Shown piece after piece: positions 11,001 through 16,909 of a stretch of DNA of 64,000 nucleotides. Position 1 is the first letter of the stretch. Each line of letters opens with the position of its first letter. The position numbers were made by a program, and so were the translations under genes. The DNA lies in contig NZ_JAGMUO010000065.1 of NCBI RefSeq assembly GCF_019049325.1, positions 248,001 to 312,000 on the forward strand, written 5' to 3'. The notes below the pieces were generated by a model. That model searched no databases. It was not told the DNA's origin and saw only the letters and a list, made by a program, of their open reading frames with translations. Source of the DNA: Streptomyces sp. AC512_CC834 (GTDB taxonomy: Bacteria > Actinomycetota > Actinomycetes > Streptomycetales > Streptomycetaceae).

Positions 11001-12981
11001 GCAGCGCCGCGACCGCCGCGCACACCGCGCGCTCGTTGTCGGTGGTGGGCGCGAGGACCGAGGCCGTGCCGATGACGGGCTCGGGCAGCGCGTTCCGGTC
11101 GAGCTTGCCGTTCGCGGTGAGCGGGAACTCCTTCATCACGACGACGTGGGTGGGCACCATGTACTCCACCATGTGCGCGCCGGCCCACGCCTTGACCTCG
11201 TCCGCTCCCAGGTCCTCGTGGCCGGCGGCCGGGATCACGTATCCCACCAGGTAGGTGCCGCCCGCGGTGTTCTTCTTCGCGACGACGCAGGTGTGGCGTA
11301 CTTTGGGGTGCTCCGCGAGGCCGATCTCGACGTCCTCGATCTCCAGGCGCATGCCGCGGATCTTGATCTGGTTGTCGGCCCGGCCGAGGAAGTCGAGTGA
11401 GCCGTCGGGTGCGAAGCGCGCGAGGTCACCGGTCCGGTACAGGCGGGAGCCGTCGTTCGCGAAGGGGTTCGCCACGAACCGGGAGGCGGTCAGCCCCGGG
11501 GCGCCCACGTAGCCGCGCCCCAGCAGGAGGCCTCCCGCGTACAGTTCGCCGCCGACTCCGACGGGGACCGGGCGCAGCTCCTCGTCCAGTACGTACAACT
11601 GGGTGTTGGGATTGGCCCTGCCGATCGATGTCGACAGGCGCTCCGCCGCGCCCCGGTAGACGACGTGCGAGACGCCGATCGTCGTCTCGGCCGGTCCGTA
11701 GCCGTGGTAGAGGGGGATGTCGAGCTTGGTGCGGAAGCGTTCGTAGAGTTCGGGTGTGAGCACCTCGCCGCCGCACCAGACGTGCCGGAGGCTGTCGAGG
11801 CGCCCCGAGTCGCCCGCCATCTCCAGCAGCACGTCCAGCATGGAGGACACCAGGTAGGTGAAGGTGACGCGCTGTTCGGCGATCACACTCAGCAGGTGGT
11901 GCGGGTCGCGTTCGCCGCCGGGCCGCAGGACGACGAGTCTGCCGCCGCTGACGAGGGGCAGGAAGATCTCGTTGATGGAGATGTCGAAGGACAGCGGCGC
12001 TTTGAACAGCGACGCGTCGTCGTGGCCGAAGCCCAGGACCTCGTGGATCTGCCACAGCAGGCGTTCGCTGATCGCCTCGTGCCGGATCATGGCGCCCTTG
12101 GGCCGCCCGGTGGAACCGGAGGTGAAGATCACGTACGCCAGGGCGTCGCCGTGGACGGTGACCGCGGTCTCGTCGGTGCGGTGGGCGGCGAACCGCCAGT
12201 CGCCGAGGTCGACGGCCACGGCGTCCGGTTCGTCCGGGGCGTGCTCGCCCGAGCTGTTGAGCTGTAGGACGACCCGGGCGTCCTCGATGACGACGGCCCG
12301 GCGCTCGGCGGGCCAGTGCGGGTCGAGCGGGACGAACGCGCCGCCCGCCCGGACCACGCCGAGCAGCCCGATCACCATGTCGGCGGAGCGTTCCAGGGAG
12401 ATGCCGACGACGCGTTCGGCGGTGAGCCCGCGTTCGATCAGGTGGTGGGCCAACTGGGAGGACAGCTCGTCTACCTGACGGTAGGTCAGTGACCGGTGTT
12501 CGTCGACGACGGCCACGGCGTCCGGCCTGGTGCGTGCCTGTGCGCGGAACATCTCCACCAGGGTGGGGCGGACCCGGTCGGCTTCGGTGTCGTTCCACCT
12601 GGCCAGGTCCGCCAGCCGCGCGGCCGGTCCGGAGGGGCTGATGGTGCCCAGGGGCCGGTCCGGGAAGTCGGCCAGGTCGTCGAGCGCGAGCTGCGCGTCG
12701 TCGCGTTCGACACCGTCCGGGAGGGTGATGCTCCGGCCGTCCGTTCCGACACCCCAACCGGCGGGTGCCGTACCTCCGTTGTCGACCCGGCCGAGCACGT
12801 CGGTGAACAGGGTGGCCGGGGTGAGGTCGAGTCCGGCGGGGCTTTTGCCCGTGGCCCAGTACGACAGTCCGATGGCGCACGCCTCGGCTACGGCCTGGTC
12901 GGAGAAGTCGCCGGTCCGCCGGCGGATGTCGGTGAGGTGCCCGGGAGAAAGCCGTACGAGACGAGCGGTCGGTTCCATCAT
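1996..12981 (-). CDS. cchH: Coelichelin-type trimodular NRPS CchH
   Basis: A 3661-residue peptide synthetase assembling a hydroxamate siderophore peptide. Order with rough residues: C-A linker-like remnant 1-140, A1 150-640, T1 near 680 (LGGDSI), E1 735-1160 (HHVVIDG), C2 1197-1610 (HHIIADG), A2 1624-2114, T2 near 2197 (GGDSI), E2 2260-2630 (HHLAVDA), C3 2647-3044 (YHLLLWDG), A3 3080-3560, T3 near 3620 (LGGHSM). There is no starter C and no thioesterase. By alignment to the PheA pocket I read codes DINYWGGIGK (formyl-hydroxyornithine or hydroxyornithine), DFWNIGMVHK (threonine) and DMENLGLINK (hydroxyornithine), the coelichelin order. Tandem ATG codons at 12981 and 12978 are both possible starts, and the Shine-Dalgarno is weak. 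Iron-box control lies just upstream. Confidence 0.96.
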   Translation of the reverse strand: MMEPTARLVRLSPGHLTDIRRRTGDFSDQAVAEACAIGLSYWATGKSPAGLDLTPATLFTDVLGRVDNGGTAPAGWGVGTDGRSITLPDGVERDDAQLALDDLADFPDRPLGTISPSGPAARLADLARWNDTEADRVRPTLVEMFRAQARTRPDAVAVVDEHRSLTYRQVDELSSQLAHHLIERGLTAERVVGISLERSADMVIGLLGVVRAGGAFVPLDPHWPAERRAVVIEDARVVLQLNSSGEHAPDEPDAVAVDLGDWRFAAHRTDETAVTVHGDALAYVIFTSGSTGRPKGAMIRHEAISERLLWQIHEVLGFGHDDASLFKAPLSFDISINEIFLPLVSGGRLVVLRPGGERDPHHLLSVIAEQRVTFTYLVSSMLDVLLEMAGDSGRLDSLRHVWCGGEVLTPELYERFRTKLDIPLYHGYGPAETTIGVSHVVYRGAAERLSTSIGRANPNTQLYVLDEELRPVPVGVGGELYAGGLLLGRGYVGAPGLTASRFVANPFANDGSRLYRTGDLARFAPDGSLDFLGRADNQIKIRGMRLEIEDVEIGLAEHPKVRHTCVVAKKNTAGGTYLVGYVIPAAGHEDLGADEVKAWAGAHMVEYMVPTHVVVMKEFPLTANGKLDRNALPEPVIGTASVLAPTTDNERAVCAAVAALLQLDRVGVDQDFFRLGGDSILAISLLSALRDAGLYVTARQIFTHGTVGALAAVASREDTTTVDHRDIATGSVVGPPVVQWLGETTDAVDGFVQSVVLNTPAGLTADALDAILAAVVHRHPMLRARLVRGDRWSFDIPEADPAAAHWQESDRPLDACVALATVGLDPAGGVMLRAVWRREARELALVVHHVVIDGVSWRVLMEDLATAWRQYTSDAPVELPPVGTSFRRWTQLLERAAFDADSAYFRRPLPGTDEPLGRRALSGDDTVARERTRTVSIDAKATAALLGETPAKFHAGVNDVLVTALAVTLARWRRDLGQDQTFAHIELEGHGRESRFVAPSAGFEPELSRTVGWFTTLFPVTVDPGPAPDATAPTAPGYLAAALKAVKDDLARVPDNGVSYGALRHLAQVTFDAPAPQVLFNYLGRFDAGAPGDWQLTGATGQLGEKRDPGMQLPRALEFNAIAEPAPSGEYELLTAISWPDGMFTEADITTLGTYFRQALTGLAALDRGGHSPSDFHPLRITQADVDALDGPALRDILPLTPLQEGLYFHSVYDDDAGGSYVEQQLLTLEGEVNAERLATAATRLLALHPNLAARFVALADGRVVSVLESGVEAPFTTLDRPGISDDELRALAERDRRAGFDLATGPLMRYTLVRTGAGRHVLVQTVHHIIADGWSVPPMLRTLLAEYHRPGSVYPLGGFPDYVRLLAGRDDEASDRVWAEQLAELPGPSLVAEGHTPSDRFADTSVAADSDVDAAARTAGVPLSVAVHSAWALTLGGILHSRDVVFGSTVSGRDADVAGIEDMVGLFINTIPLRARWSATTTAGELLASVRAHQSAVLPHQHVSLARIARRAGAGALFDTLVVFDVAADVDGLRRPGDTLVTTDIVNEGAPHYPLTLVVERTPDGHPRFNLIYDGELLRETDVQEILRTFTRTLTGLLTRPDAPVDALASGGAAHFEPVAPTTLGELFDAAARRAAGATAVTQCALDGTTRSLTYGELARAKDELASVLRAAGVGPGRRVAVAVPRSVEQVVALVAVVGAGGAYVPLDLAHPDERLEYVLADAAPQVVLVDPEQRDRFTRLLARAGVPARVLVPGEELAPVGTATEPRPGAGWHDPAYVIYTSGSTGRPKGVVVPHSSVVTLLTNTRPHMAFGPDDVWVQFHSFSFDFAVWELWGALAHGGELLVPEYALTRSPVDFHRLVRERGVSVLNQTPSAFYQFAEADRHTGEPLPALRRIIFGGEALDLGRLRGWVERHGTDSPELVNMYGITETTVHVTHRVLTEADFAPGGSVSPIGGPIPGLVTHLLDDRLRPVPPGRVGAIYVAGDQVSLGYLGRPGLTAGRFVANPFTADGSRMYHTGDLARRTLDGGLEFAGRADDQVQLKGFRIEPGEVESAIRDIDGVTDAAVTVADTGDHLVAHVVGRVPGDLTALLSARLPAHMVPSRVLPLDALPLTVNGKLDRGALTERAGATAEENTTAHDASAHDASVHAFPGAGAAPPAGRANDAVLASLVGIFAETLPGSTPDADTDFFTAGGDSIVAITVINRARALGLPIAPRDVFLLRTPRALAEQLATRTPGPEASSVPAHHRDGPLPPTPIILRQRELGGSLARFAQARTLVAPDGTGFADAWRAARAVVAAHPALRLRLRVEHGVWSLATEPVREVTVERAVAGTDAATAADEAAARLDPESGEVIAFTWLEASRTLVVTVHHLAVDAVSWLILLDDLTDAMRGATLPPPTTSYTEYAEALTYRAAHATHGLDQWIATLQAPAPLPAAGNPRETTVVLAPDVSDRVTRTAPAVLGLGLTELLCGALRTALTRVQPTPTDLAVELERHGRVPALDHHDYTRTVGWFTSIAPVRLTPHTDPVAAAREVTERSPDEHAHVTYGGLRYLNPQTAPLLDARPQVLFNYLGRGAESEALRLTGGDQDSPYAVEVNAWTDAATGSLHAAFTLAEGIPDEITEHWHGALERIADAAATAERTAPVTPLQRGLFFQAQLTGPAGHYVAQSYFTFERRLDINALSRAMAYVIARHPAVGAGFATDQDGNPVQVLAAGRRVDVRTVEAATDAEVEALRLADRDTGFDPGEPPLIRLTVVRLPDDRDGLLLSYHLLLWDGWSREIVLRDLFDAYRAVLDGTSLDPASATPGFEDLARALAARDPAPSERFWAQHLAGLPGPTLLAGPASSLPDDLPRALVHTLTAEASDALREAARTHGVTLNSVLTGAFGLLLGARTGRGDAVFGVTVSGREGEGLSDVVGVLLNTVPMWTRARPHDTVRAYLTGVQEARVEAMDHEHLGLGEIQRAGGHDTLFDNLFVLQNFLDLDAFAEMNARHGITSVRADDSTHYPFTWVVTPGDRLTVKLEYRDHDTGNARGLLDAYLRVLDDLTRSTGPIGALPGPAPAPEPAERTGIGTDTVVDRFDRAADRDPQRVALVAHGSTLTFGQLRDRSRAVAGVLARRGIGPGATVGLAIPRSLDSIVGLFAVLRAGAAYVPLELDHPDERIAAIVADARPDVVLTVSAVAHRLTGELIELDRPLPEAEPLATFAPDDPNRLRHPAYTIYTSGSTGKPKGVVTEYAGLTNMLVNHRRRIFEPVLARHGHRTFRIAHTVSFAFDMSWEELLWLADGHEVHICDEELRRDAPRLVAYCLEHGIDVVNVTPTYAQQLLAEGLLDDPARRPALVLLGGEAVTPTLWRRLAETEGTVGYNLYGPTEYTINTLGVGTFECPDPVVGVAIDNTDVYVLDPWLRPLPDGVPGELYVAGVGIARGYLGQPAQTAHRFVACPFGAPGERMYRTGDLVVRRPDGNLTYLGRTDQQVKIRGHRVELGEVEAVFAAHPAVRFAAAVAQPDPQVDGAHRLAAYLVLDGADLAAVAAEVGAGLPDFLRPTHYAQVDAIPLTVNGKADTKALPEAKPLGALTTAGERGPETETETTVCELFAEALDLDDDEVSAVSDFVSLGGHSMLAVRLTGLLRREYGPVITIRDLFTLRTPEAIARHLDDNS
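6537..6566. repeat. 15-bp tandem duplication in the A2-T2 linker of cchH
   Basis: Two exact, adjacent copies of CGGATGCGTCGTGGG (6537-6551, 6552-6566). They are in frame in cchH and give a duplicated pentapeptide (HDASAHDAS in the protein) in the disordered linker between adenylation domain 2 and its carrier domain. It looks like a recent slippage event that would lengthen the tether without touching the folded domains. Confidence 0.85.
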
Positions 12982-13016
12982 CGAAGACTCAACGCCCCTT
13001 CCAAGGAATGAACGCA

Positions 13017-13042
13017 GGCTAACCTAACTTAGGCTTACCTAA
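13017..13042. promoter_or_regulatory. Overlapping iron boxes upstream of cchH
   Basis: The 83-bp gap between cchG and cchH carries GGCTAACCTAA directly followed by TTAGGCTTACCTAA. The 19-mer at 13024-13042 matches 15 of 19 positions of the DmdR1/IdeR iron box TTAGGTTAGGCTAACCTAA, and a second half-site overlaps it on the left. This places an iron-repressed promoter for cchH-cchI about 35-60 bp before the cchH start. Confidence 0.85.
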
Positions 13043-13064
13043 CTACCCTGCCCGGCCGCCTTGC

Positions 13065-14852
13065 CTAACTACCCTCTCGCCAGGCCCGCCAGAGCCGTGC
13101 GTACCGCCCGCCCAGCGCCACCAGCTCCTCGTGGGTGCCCTCCTCCACGACCCGCCCGGCGTCCAGGACGGCGATCCGGTCCGCCGCCATCGCCTGGGTC
13201 AGGCGGTGCGCCACGAAGAGCGTGGTGCGGCCCGCACAGGCGGCCAGCACGGCCCGTTCCAGCTCTGCGGCCCCCTCGCTGCCCGCCTCCGCGGTCGACT
13301 CGTCCAGCACCACCACCGGCGAGCGGCCGAGCACCAGCCGGGCCAGTGCGAGCTGCGCGACCTTGGTCACGTCGAGACGCTCGCCGCCCTCACCGACCAG
13401 GGTGTCCAGCCCGTCGGGCAGGGTGTCGGCCCACTTGCCGGCGCCGACGGTCCGCAGCGCGTCCAGGAGTTCGGCGTCGGTCGCCTCCGGCGCGGCCAGC
13501 CGCAGGTCGTCGGCGAGCGGTCCGGAGAACACGTGCGTCTCCTGGGTCAGGATGCTCACCAGCGCCCGCGCCCCGGCCTCGTCGAGTCGGGCCAGGTCGG
13601 TCGGCCCGACCCGCACCGATCCGGCCTGCGGCGTCCCGATGCCCGCGACCAGGGCGGCCAGGGTCGTCTTGCCCGCGCCCGTCGCCCCCACCAGGGCGAG
13701 CGAACCGCCCGCCGGGATCGCCAGGTCCACGTCCCTGAGGACCGGCTCCTCCGCGCCCGGGTAACGGAACGTCAGGCCCCGCACCGTCACCGGGTACGCT
13801 CCGGCCGCCGCCGGCGCGACGGACACGTCGCCCACCAGCCGGTCCTCGGCGTCCTCCGCCAGCACGCCCACCAGCCTGGTCAGGCTCGCGCCCGACTTCT
13901 GCGCCTCGTCGAAGGTGAACATGATGGCGCCCAGCGGGGTGAACAGCCGGTGGAACAGCAGCGGGGCCGCCGACACCTCGCCCAGGGTGGCCGCGTCCGC
14001 CTCCAGCAGGGCGTACCCCACCACGATGATGAGGGTCAGCCCGATGAACTCGGCGCGGTTCTCCCTGCCGACGAACCGGCCGAAGAACCGGAACACCTCG
14101 ACGCCGAGATCGCGCACCCGCCACGACTCACGGGTGACCCGCTCGCGGAAGGCGTCCTCGAGCCGGTACGCCCGGACCGTGTCGATGCCGTTCAGACCGC
14201 TGATCAGGGCCTGCGCACGGTCGGCCTGGGCCACCCGCTGCTTCTGGTACAGCGGGGCGGACCTCGGCAGATACCAGCGCAGGGCCAGCGCGTACGCGGG
14301 CAGCGCGCCGGCGCCCGCCAGACCGAGCCGCCAGTCGAGGCCGAACATGCCGGCCGTGGCGATGGCGACGAGGACCCCGGCGGAGAACACCGTGGGAACG
14401 GCCGTGCGGATACCGTTGGAGAGCACGGCGACGTCGTCACCGACCCGGGACAGCACGTCTCCACGGCCGACCTGTTCGACGCGTGCGCTCGGCATCCCCA
14501 GCACCGCGCGGACCGCGCCCTCCCGCAGCCGGGCGAGCAGATCGGCGCCCAGCCGCCCGATCAGGTAGGTCGACACCGCGGTCGCCGCCGCGCCGAGCAG
14601 CGCGGCGGCGGCCATCAGGGCCCCGATCGTGACCAGGACCGACTGCGACCCGCCCTCGACCACCGCGTCGACCACCCGGCCGAGCAGCAGCACCGGGAGC
14701 ACCTGGAGCGCGGCTCCGGCCACGGTGGTGAGCACCGTGGCGACGGTCAGCCACGGCACCTCGCGGCAGTGGGCGCCGACCCATCGGGTGGCCTCGCGTC
14801 CGGTCGCCGTACGCAGCTTGGGCGGGGCGACGCGTGTGTCGGTGCCGCTCAC
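13065..14852 (-). CDS. cchG: ABC half-exporter CchG with degenerate signature motif
   Basis: A 595-aa half-transporter with an exporter-type membrane domain (about 25-330) and an ATPase domain (about 350-590). Here the Walker A (GATGAGKTT), Q-loop (LTQETHVF), Walker B with Glu (VVVLDESTA) and H-loop (FVAHRL) are intact, while the signature LSGGQ is replaced by LDVTKVAQ and the D-loop is unusual (EAGS). This is the mirror image of CchI, so the two should pair to give one competent ATP site. The GTG at 14852 is chosen because it sits 2 nt after the cchF stop, implying translational coupling. Likely exports apo-siderophore or a precursor. Confidence 0.88.
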   Translation of the reverse strand: MSGTDTRVAPPKLRTATGREATRWVGAHCREVPWLTVATVLTTVAGAALQVLPVLLLGRVVDAVVEGGSQSVLVTIGALMAAAALLGAAATAVSTYLIGRLGADLLARLREGAVRAVLGMPSARVEQVGRGDVLSRVGDDVAVLSNGIRTAVPTVFSAGVLVAIATAGMFGLDWRLGLAGAGALPAYALALRWYLPRSAPLYQKQRVAQADRAQALISGLNGIDTVRAYRLEDAFRERVTRESWRVRDLGVEVFRFFGRFVGRENRAEFIGLTLIIVVGYALLEADAATLGEVSAAPLLFHRLFTPLGAIMFTFDEAQKSGASLTRLVGVLAEDAEDRLVGDVSVAPAAAGAYPVTVRGLTFRYPGAEEPVLRDVDLAIPAGGSLALVGATGAGKTTLAALVAGIGTPQAGSVRVGPTDLARLDEAGARALVSILTQETHVFSGPLADDLRLAAPEATDAELLDALRTVGAGKWADTLPDGLDTLVGEGGERLDVTKVAQLALARLVLGRSPVVVLDESTAEAGSEGAAELERAVLAACAGRTTLFVAHRLTQAMAADRIAVLDAGRVVEEGTHEELVALGGRYARLWRAWREGS

Positions 14853-14854
14853 AC

Positions 14855-15919
14855 CTACCCGGCCGACTTGACGAGTTCGTCGACGGCGTACGGCATGGAC
14901 AGCAGGGTGCCCTGGGAGATCGCCGCGCCGACCGCCGGGCCCTCGCTGTCCAGCAGGTACGACACCTTGCCGTTCTTGACGGCGTCCAGGTTGGTGAACA
15001 GCTTGAACTTCTTCAGCGCGTCCTGGTCCGCCTGGTCGTTGATGACGAAGATGCGGTCGACGTCGACCAGGTCGACGCGCTCGGGCGAGAGCGTGGTGTA
15101 GAAGTCGCCGTCGGCGATCTTGTCGATCTCGGTCTGGTACTTGAAGCCGATGCCCGTCACGAGCCGCCCGCGTACGTCGGTGGAGGTGAACGGGGCCACC
15201 GAGTCCTTGTACCAGGACAGCACGACGGCGGTCTGATCCGCGAACTCGGGGTGCGCCTGCTTGGCCGCGTCGAGCTTGTCCTGGATGTCCGCCACCATCT
15301 TCTCGCCCTCCTCGGCCTTGCCGAGCGCCTTGGCGATGTGGAGCGCGTTGTCCTGCCACGGAGCGCTGAACGGCTCCTTCTCGCCCTTGGTGCGGCCCAC
15401 GGTGGGTGCGATCTTGGAGAGCTTGTCGTAGGCGGCCTGGTCGATCTCGGAGTAGACCGCGACGATCAGGTCCGGGTGCAGGGCGGCGATCTTCTCGAAG
15501 TTGGGGCCCGTGTCACCGTTCTTCATGATGACCTCGGGCTTGGTGTCGCCCCACTTGTCCTTGACCCAGGGCCACTGGGTGTTGATGTCGGGGCTCTGGC
15601 CGGCCGGGTTCGGGTACTGATCGACCATGCCGACGGGCTTGATGCCGAAGGCCAGGATGGTCTGGTCGTCCGTGTAGCCGACGGAGACGACCCGCTCGGG
15701 CGCCTTCTCGATCTTCGTCGTTCCGAACGCGTGCTCCACGGTGACCGGGAAGGCACCGGCACTGGACGAGGTGTCGTCGCCGCCCGCCTTGTCCGCCGAG
15801 TCGTTCGAGCCGTCCGAGTCGGAACCGCACCCCGCGAGGAGGCCGACGCCGAGTGCGGCGGCGGACACTGCCGCCGCCCATCGCCGCCAGGGCTTCATAC
15901 GCGTCGTTCTGAGGAGCAT
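14855..15919 (-). CDS. cchF: Ferri-siderophore binding lipoprotein CchF
   Basis: A periplasmic-binding-type (FhuD/FepB-like) lipoprotein of about 354 aa that captures the ferric siderophore at the cell surface for the CchC-CchD-CchE importer. The N-terminus has a basic n-region (MKPWRRW), a hydrophobic stretch and the lipobox LLAGC, followed by a Ser/Asp/Gly-rich tether. The mature part has the class III binding-protein pattern (ERVVSVGYTDDQTILAFG; later HPDLIVAVYSE). ATG at 15919 is chosen with AAAGGGA upstream; ATG at the MKPWRR position is an alternative. It has its own iron-box promoter and runs into cchG with a 2-nt gap. Confidence 0.92.
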   Translation of the reverse strand: MLLRTTRMKPWRRWAAAVSAAALGVGLLAGCGSDSDGSNDSADKAGGDDTSSSAGAFPVTVEHAFGTTKIEKAPERVVSVGYTDDQTILAFGIKPVGMVDQYPNPAGQSPDINTQWPWVKDKWGDTKPEVIMKNGDTGPNFEKIAALHPDLIVAVYSEIDQAAYDKLSKIAPTVGRTKGEKEPFSAPWQDNALHIAKALGKAEEGEKMVADIQDKLDAAKQAHPEFADQTAVVLSWYKDSVAPFTSTDVRGRLVTGIGFKYQTEIDKIADGDFYTTLSPERVDLVDVDRIFVINDQADQDALKKFKLFTNLDAVKNGKVSYLLDSEGPAVGAAISQGTLLSMPYAVDELVKSAG

Positions 15920-15990
15920 CCGGAGATCCCTTTGCTGTCGCGCCGTCCACTGCACCCCGTCTGAGGGCAGCAAACCTTACCGCGCCCGAG

Positions 15991-16009
15991 TGAGGTTAGC
16001 CTACCCTCA
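15991..16009. promoter_or_regulatory. Iron box overlapping the cchE stop codon
   Basis: TGAGGTTAGCCTACCCTCA matches about 15 of 19 iron-box positions. It lies 72 bp upstream of the cchF start and includes the TGA stop of cchE (16007-16009). It should give cchF-cchG an iron-repressed promoter of their own inside the longer minus-strand transcript. Confidence 0.8.
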
Positions 16010-16870
16010 CTTTGACAACTCTGTGACGGTCCGGCCGAGTTCGACGTGGGTGCGCCCGATCGGCACGATCAGCGGGCGGTCGCCCACCGGGTCGTCGATC
16101 ACCATGGCGCGCAGTCCGAACGCCTCGTGCAGGAGGTCGGCGGTGATCACGTCGCGAGGGTGCCCCTGCGCCAGGATCGCGCCCTCCCGCATGACGACGA
16201 GGTTGTCGCTGTAGCGGGTCGCCAGGTTGAGGTCGTGCAGCACCATGACCACGGTGCACCCGGACTCGTGCAGGTCGTCCACCAGGTCGAGCACGTCGAC
16301 CGCGTGCGCCAGGTCCAGATAGGTGGTCGGCTCGTCCAGGAGCAGCAGGTCGGTGCCCTGGGCCAGGGTCATCGAGATCCACACGCGCTGGCGCTGTCCG
16401 CCGGACAGCGAGTCGACCGGACGGTCCGCGAGGTCCGCCACGCCCGTCATGGCCAGCGCACGCCGTACGACGTCGGCGTCGTCCGACGACCACTGCCGCA
16501 GCCAACTCTGGTGCGGATGGCGGCCCCTGGCGACGAGGTCGGACACCGTCAGCCCCTCCGGCGCGACCGGTGCCTGCGGCAGCAGGCCCAGCTTCTTCGC
16601 CACGTCCCGGGTCCTGAGCGCCGCGATGTCCTCGCCGTCCAGCACGACGGTGCCGCTGGTCGGCCTGAGCAGCCGGGACAGCGTCCGCAGCAGCGTGGAC
16701 TTCCCGCAGCCGTTCGGGCCGATGATCGTGGTGATCACCCCGGGCGGAACCGCCACGTCGAGACCGTCGATGACGGACCGCGCACCGTACCCGACCGTGA
16801 CTCCCCTGGCCGCCAGCCGTGAGGCGCCGTCAACTCCCGTTTCGGTCCCGGTGATGGACTGAACGACCAC
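16007..16870 (-). CDS. cchE: Ferri-siderophore import ATPase CchE
   Basis: A 287-aa FepC-family ABC ATPase that powers uptake of the ferric siderophore. Walker A is GPNGCGKST, the signature is LSGGQRQRVWI, Walker B is LLLDEPTTYLDL and the H-loop is VMVLHDLN, so all catalytic motifs are intact. GTG at 16870 is the start, with a strong AGGGGGG Shine-Dalgarno 5 nt upstream. It lies 39 bp downstream of cchD and completes the CchC-CchD-CchE importer. A weak iron-box-like sequence precedes it. Confidence 0.93.
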   Translation of the reverse strand: MVVQSITGTETGVDGASRLAARGVTVGYGARSVIDGLDVAVPPGVITTIIGPNGCGKSTLLRTLSRLLRPTSGTVVLDGEDIAALRTRDVAKKLGLLPQAPVAPEGLTVSDLVARGRHPHQSWLRQWSSDDADVVRRALAMTGVADLADRPVDSLSGGQRQRVWISMTLAQGTDLLLLDEPTTYLDLAHAVDVLDLVDDLHESGCTVVMVLHDLNLATRYSDNLVVMREGAILAQGHPRDVITADLLHEAFGLRAMVIDDPVGDRPLIVPIGRTHVELGRTVTELSK

Positions 16871-16884
16871 AAGGCCCCCCTCGA

Positions 16885-16903
16885 TTAGGCTCGCCTTACT
16901 TTG
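16885..16903. promoter_or_regulatory. Weak iron-box-like site upstream of cchE
   Basis: In the 39-bp gap between cchD and cchE, the reverse strand reads CAAAGTAAGGCGAGCCTAA, about 13 of 19 positions of the iron box. One half (GCCTAA) is good and the other poor. It may be a secondary operator or a decayed site. Confidence 0.45.
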
Positions 16904-16909
16904 TACCAG

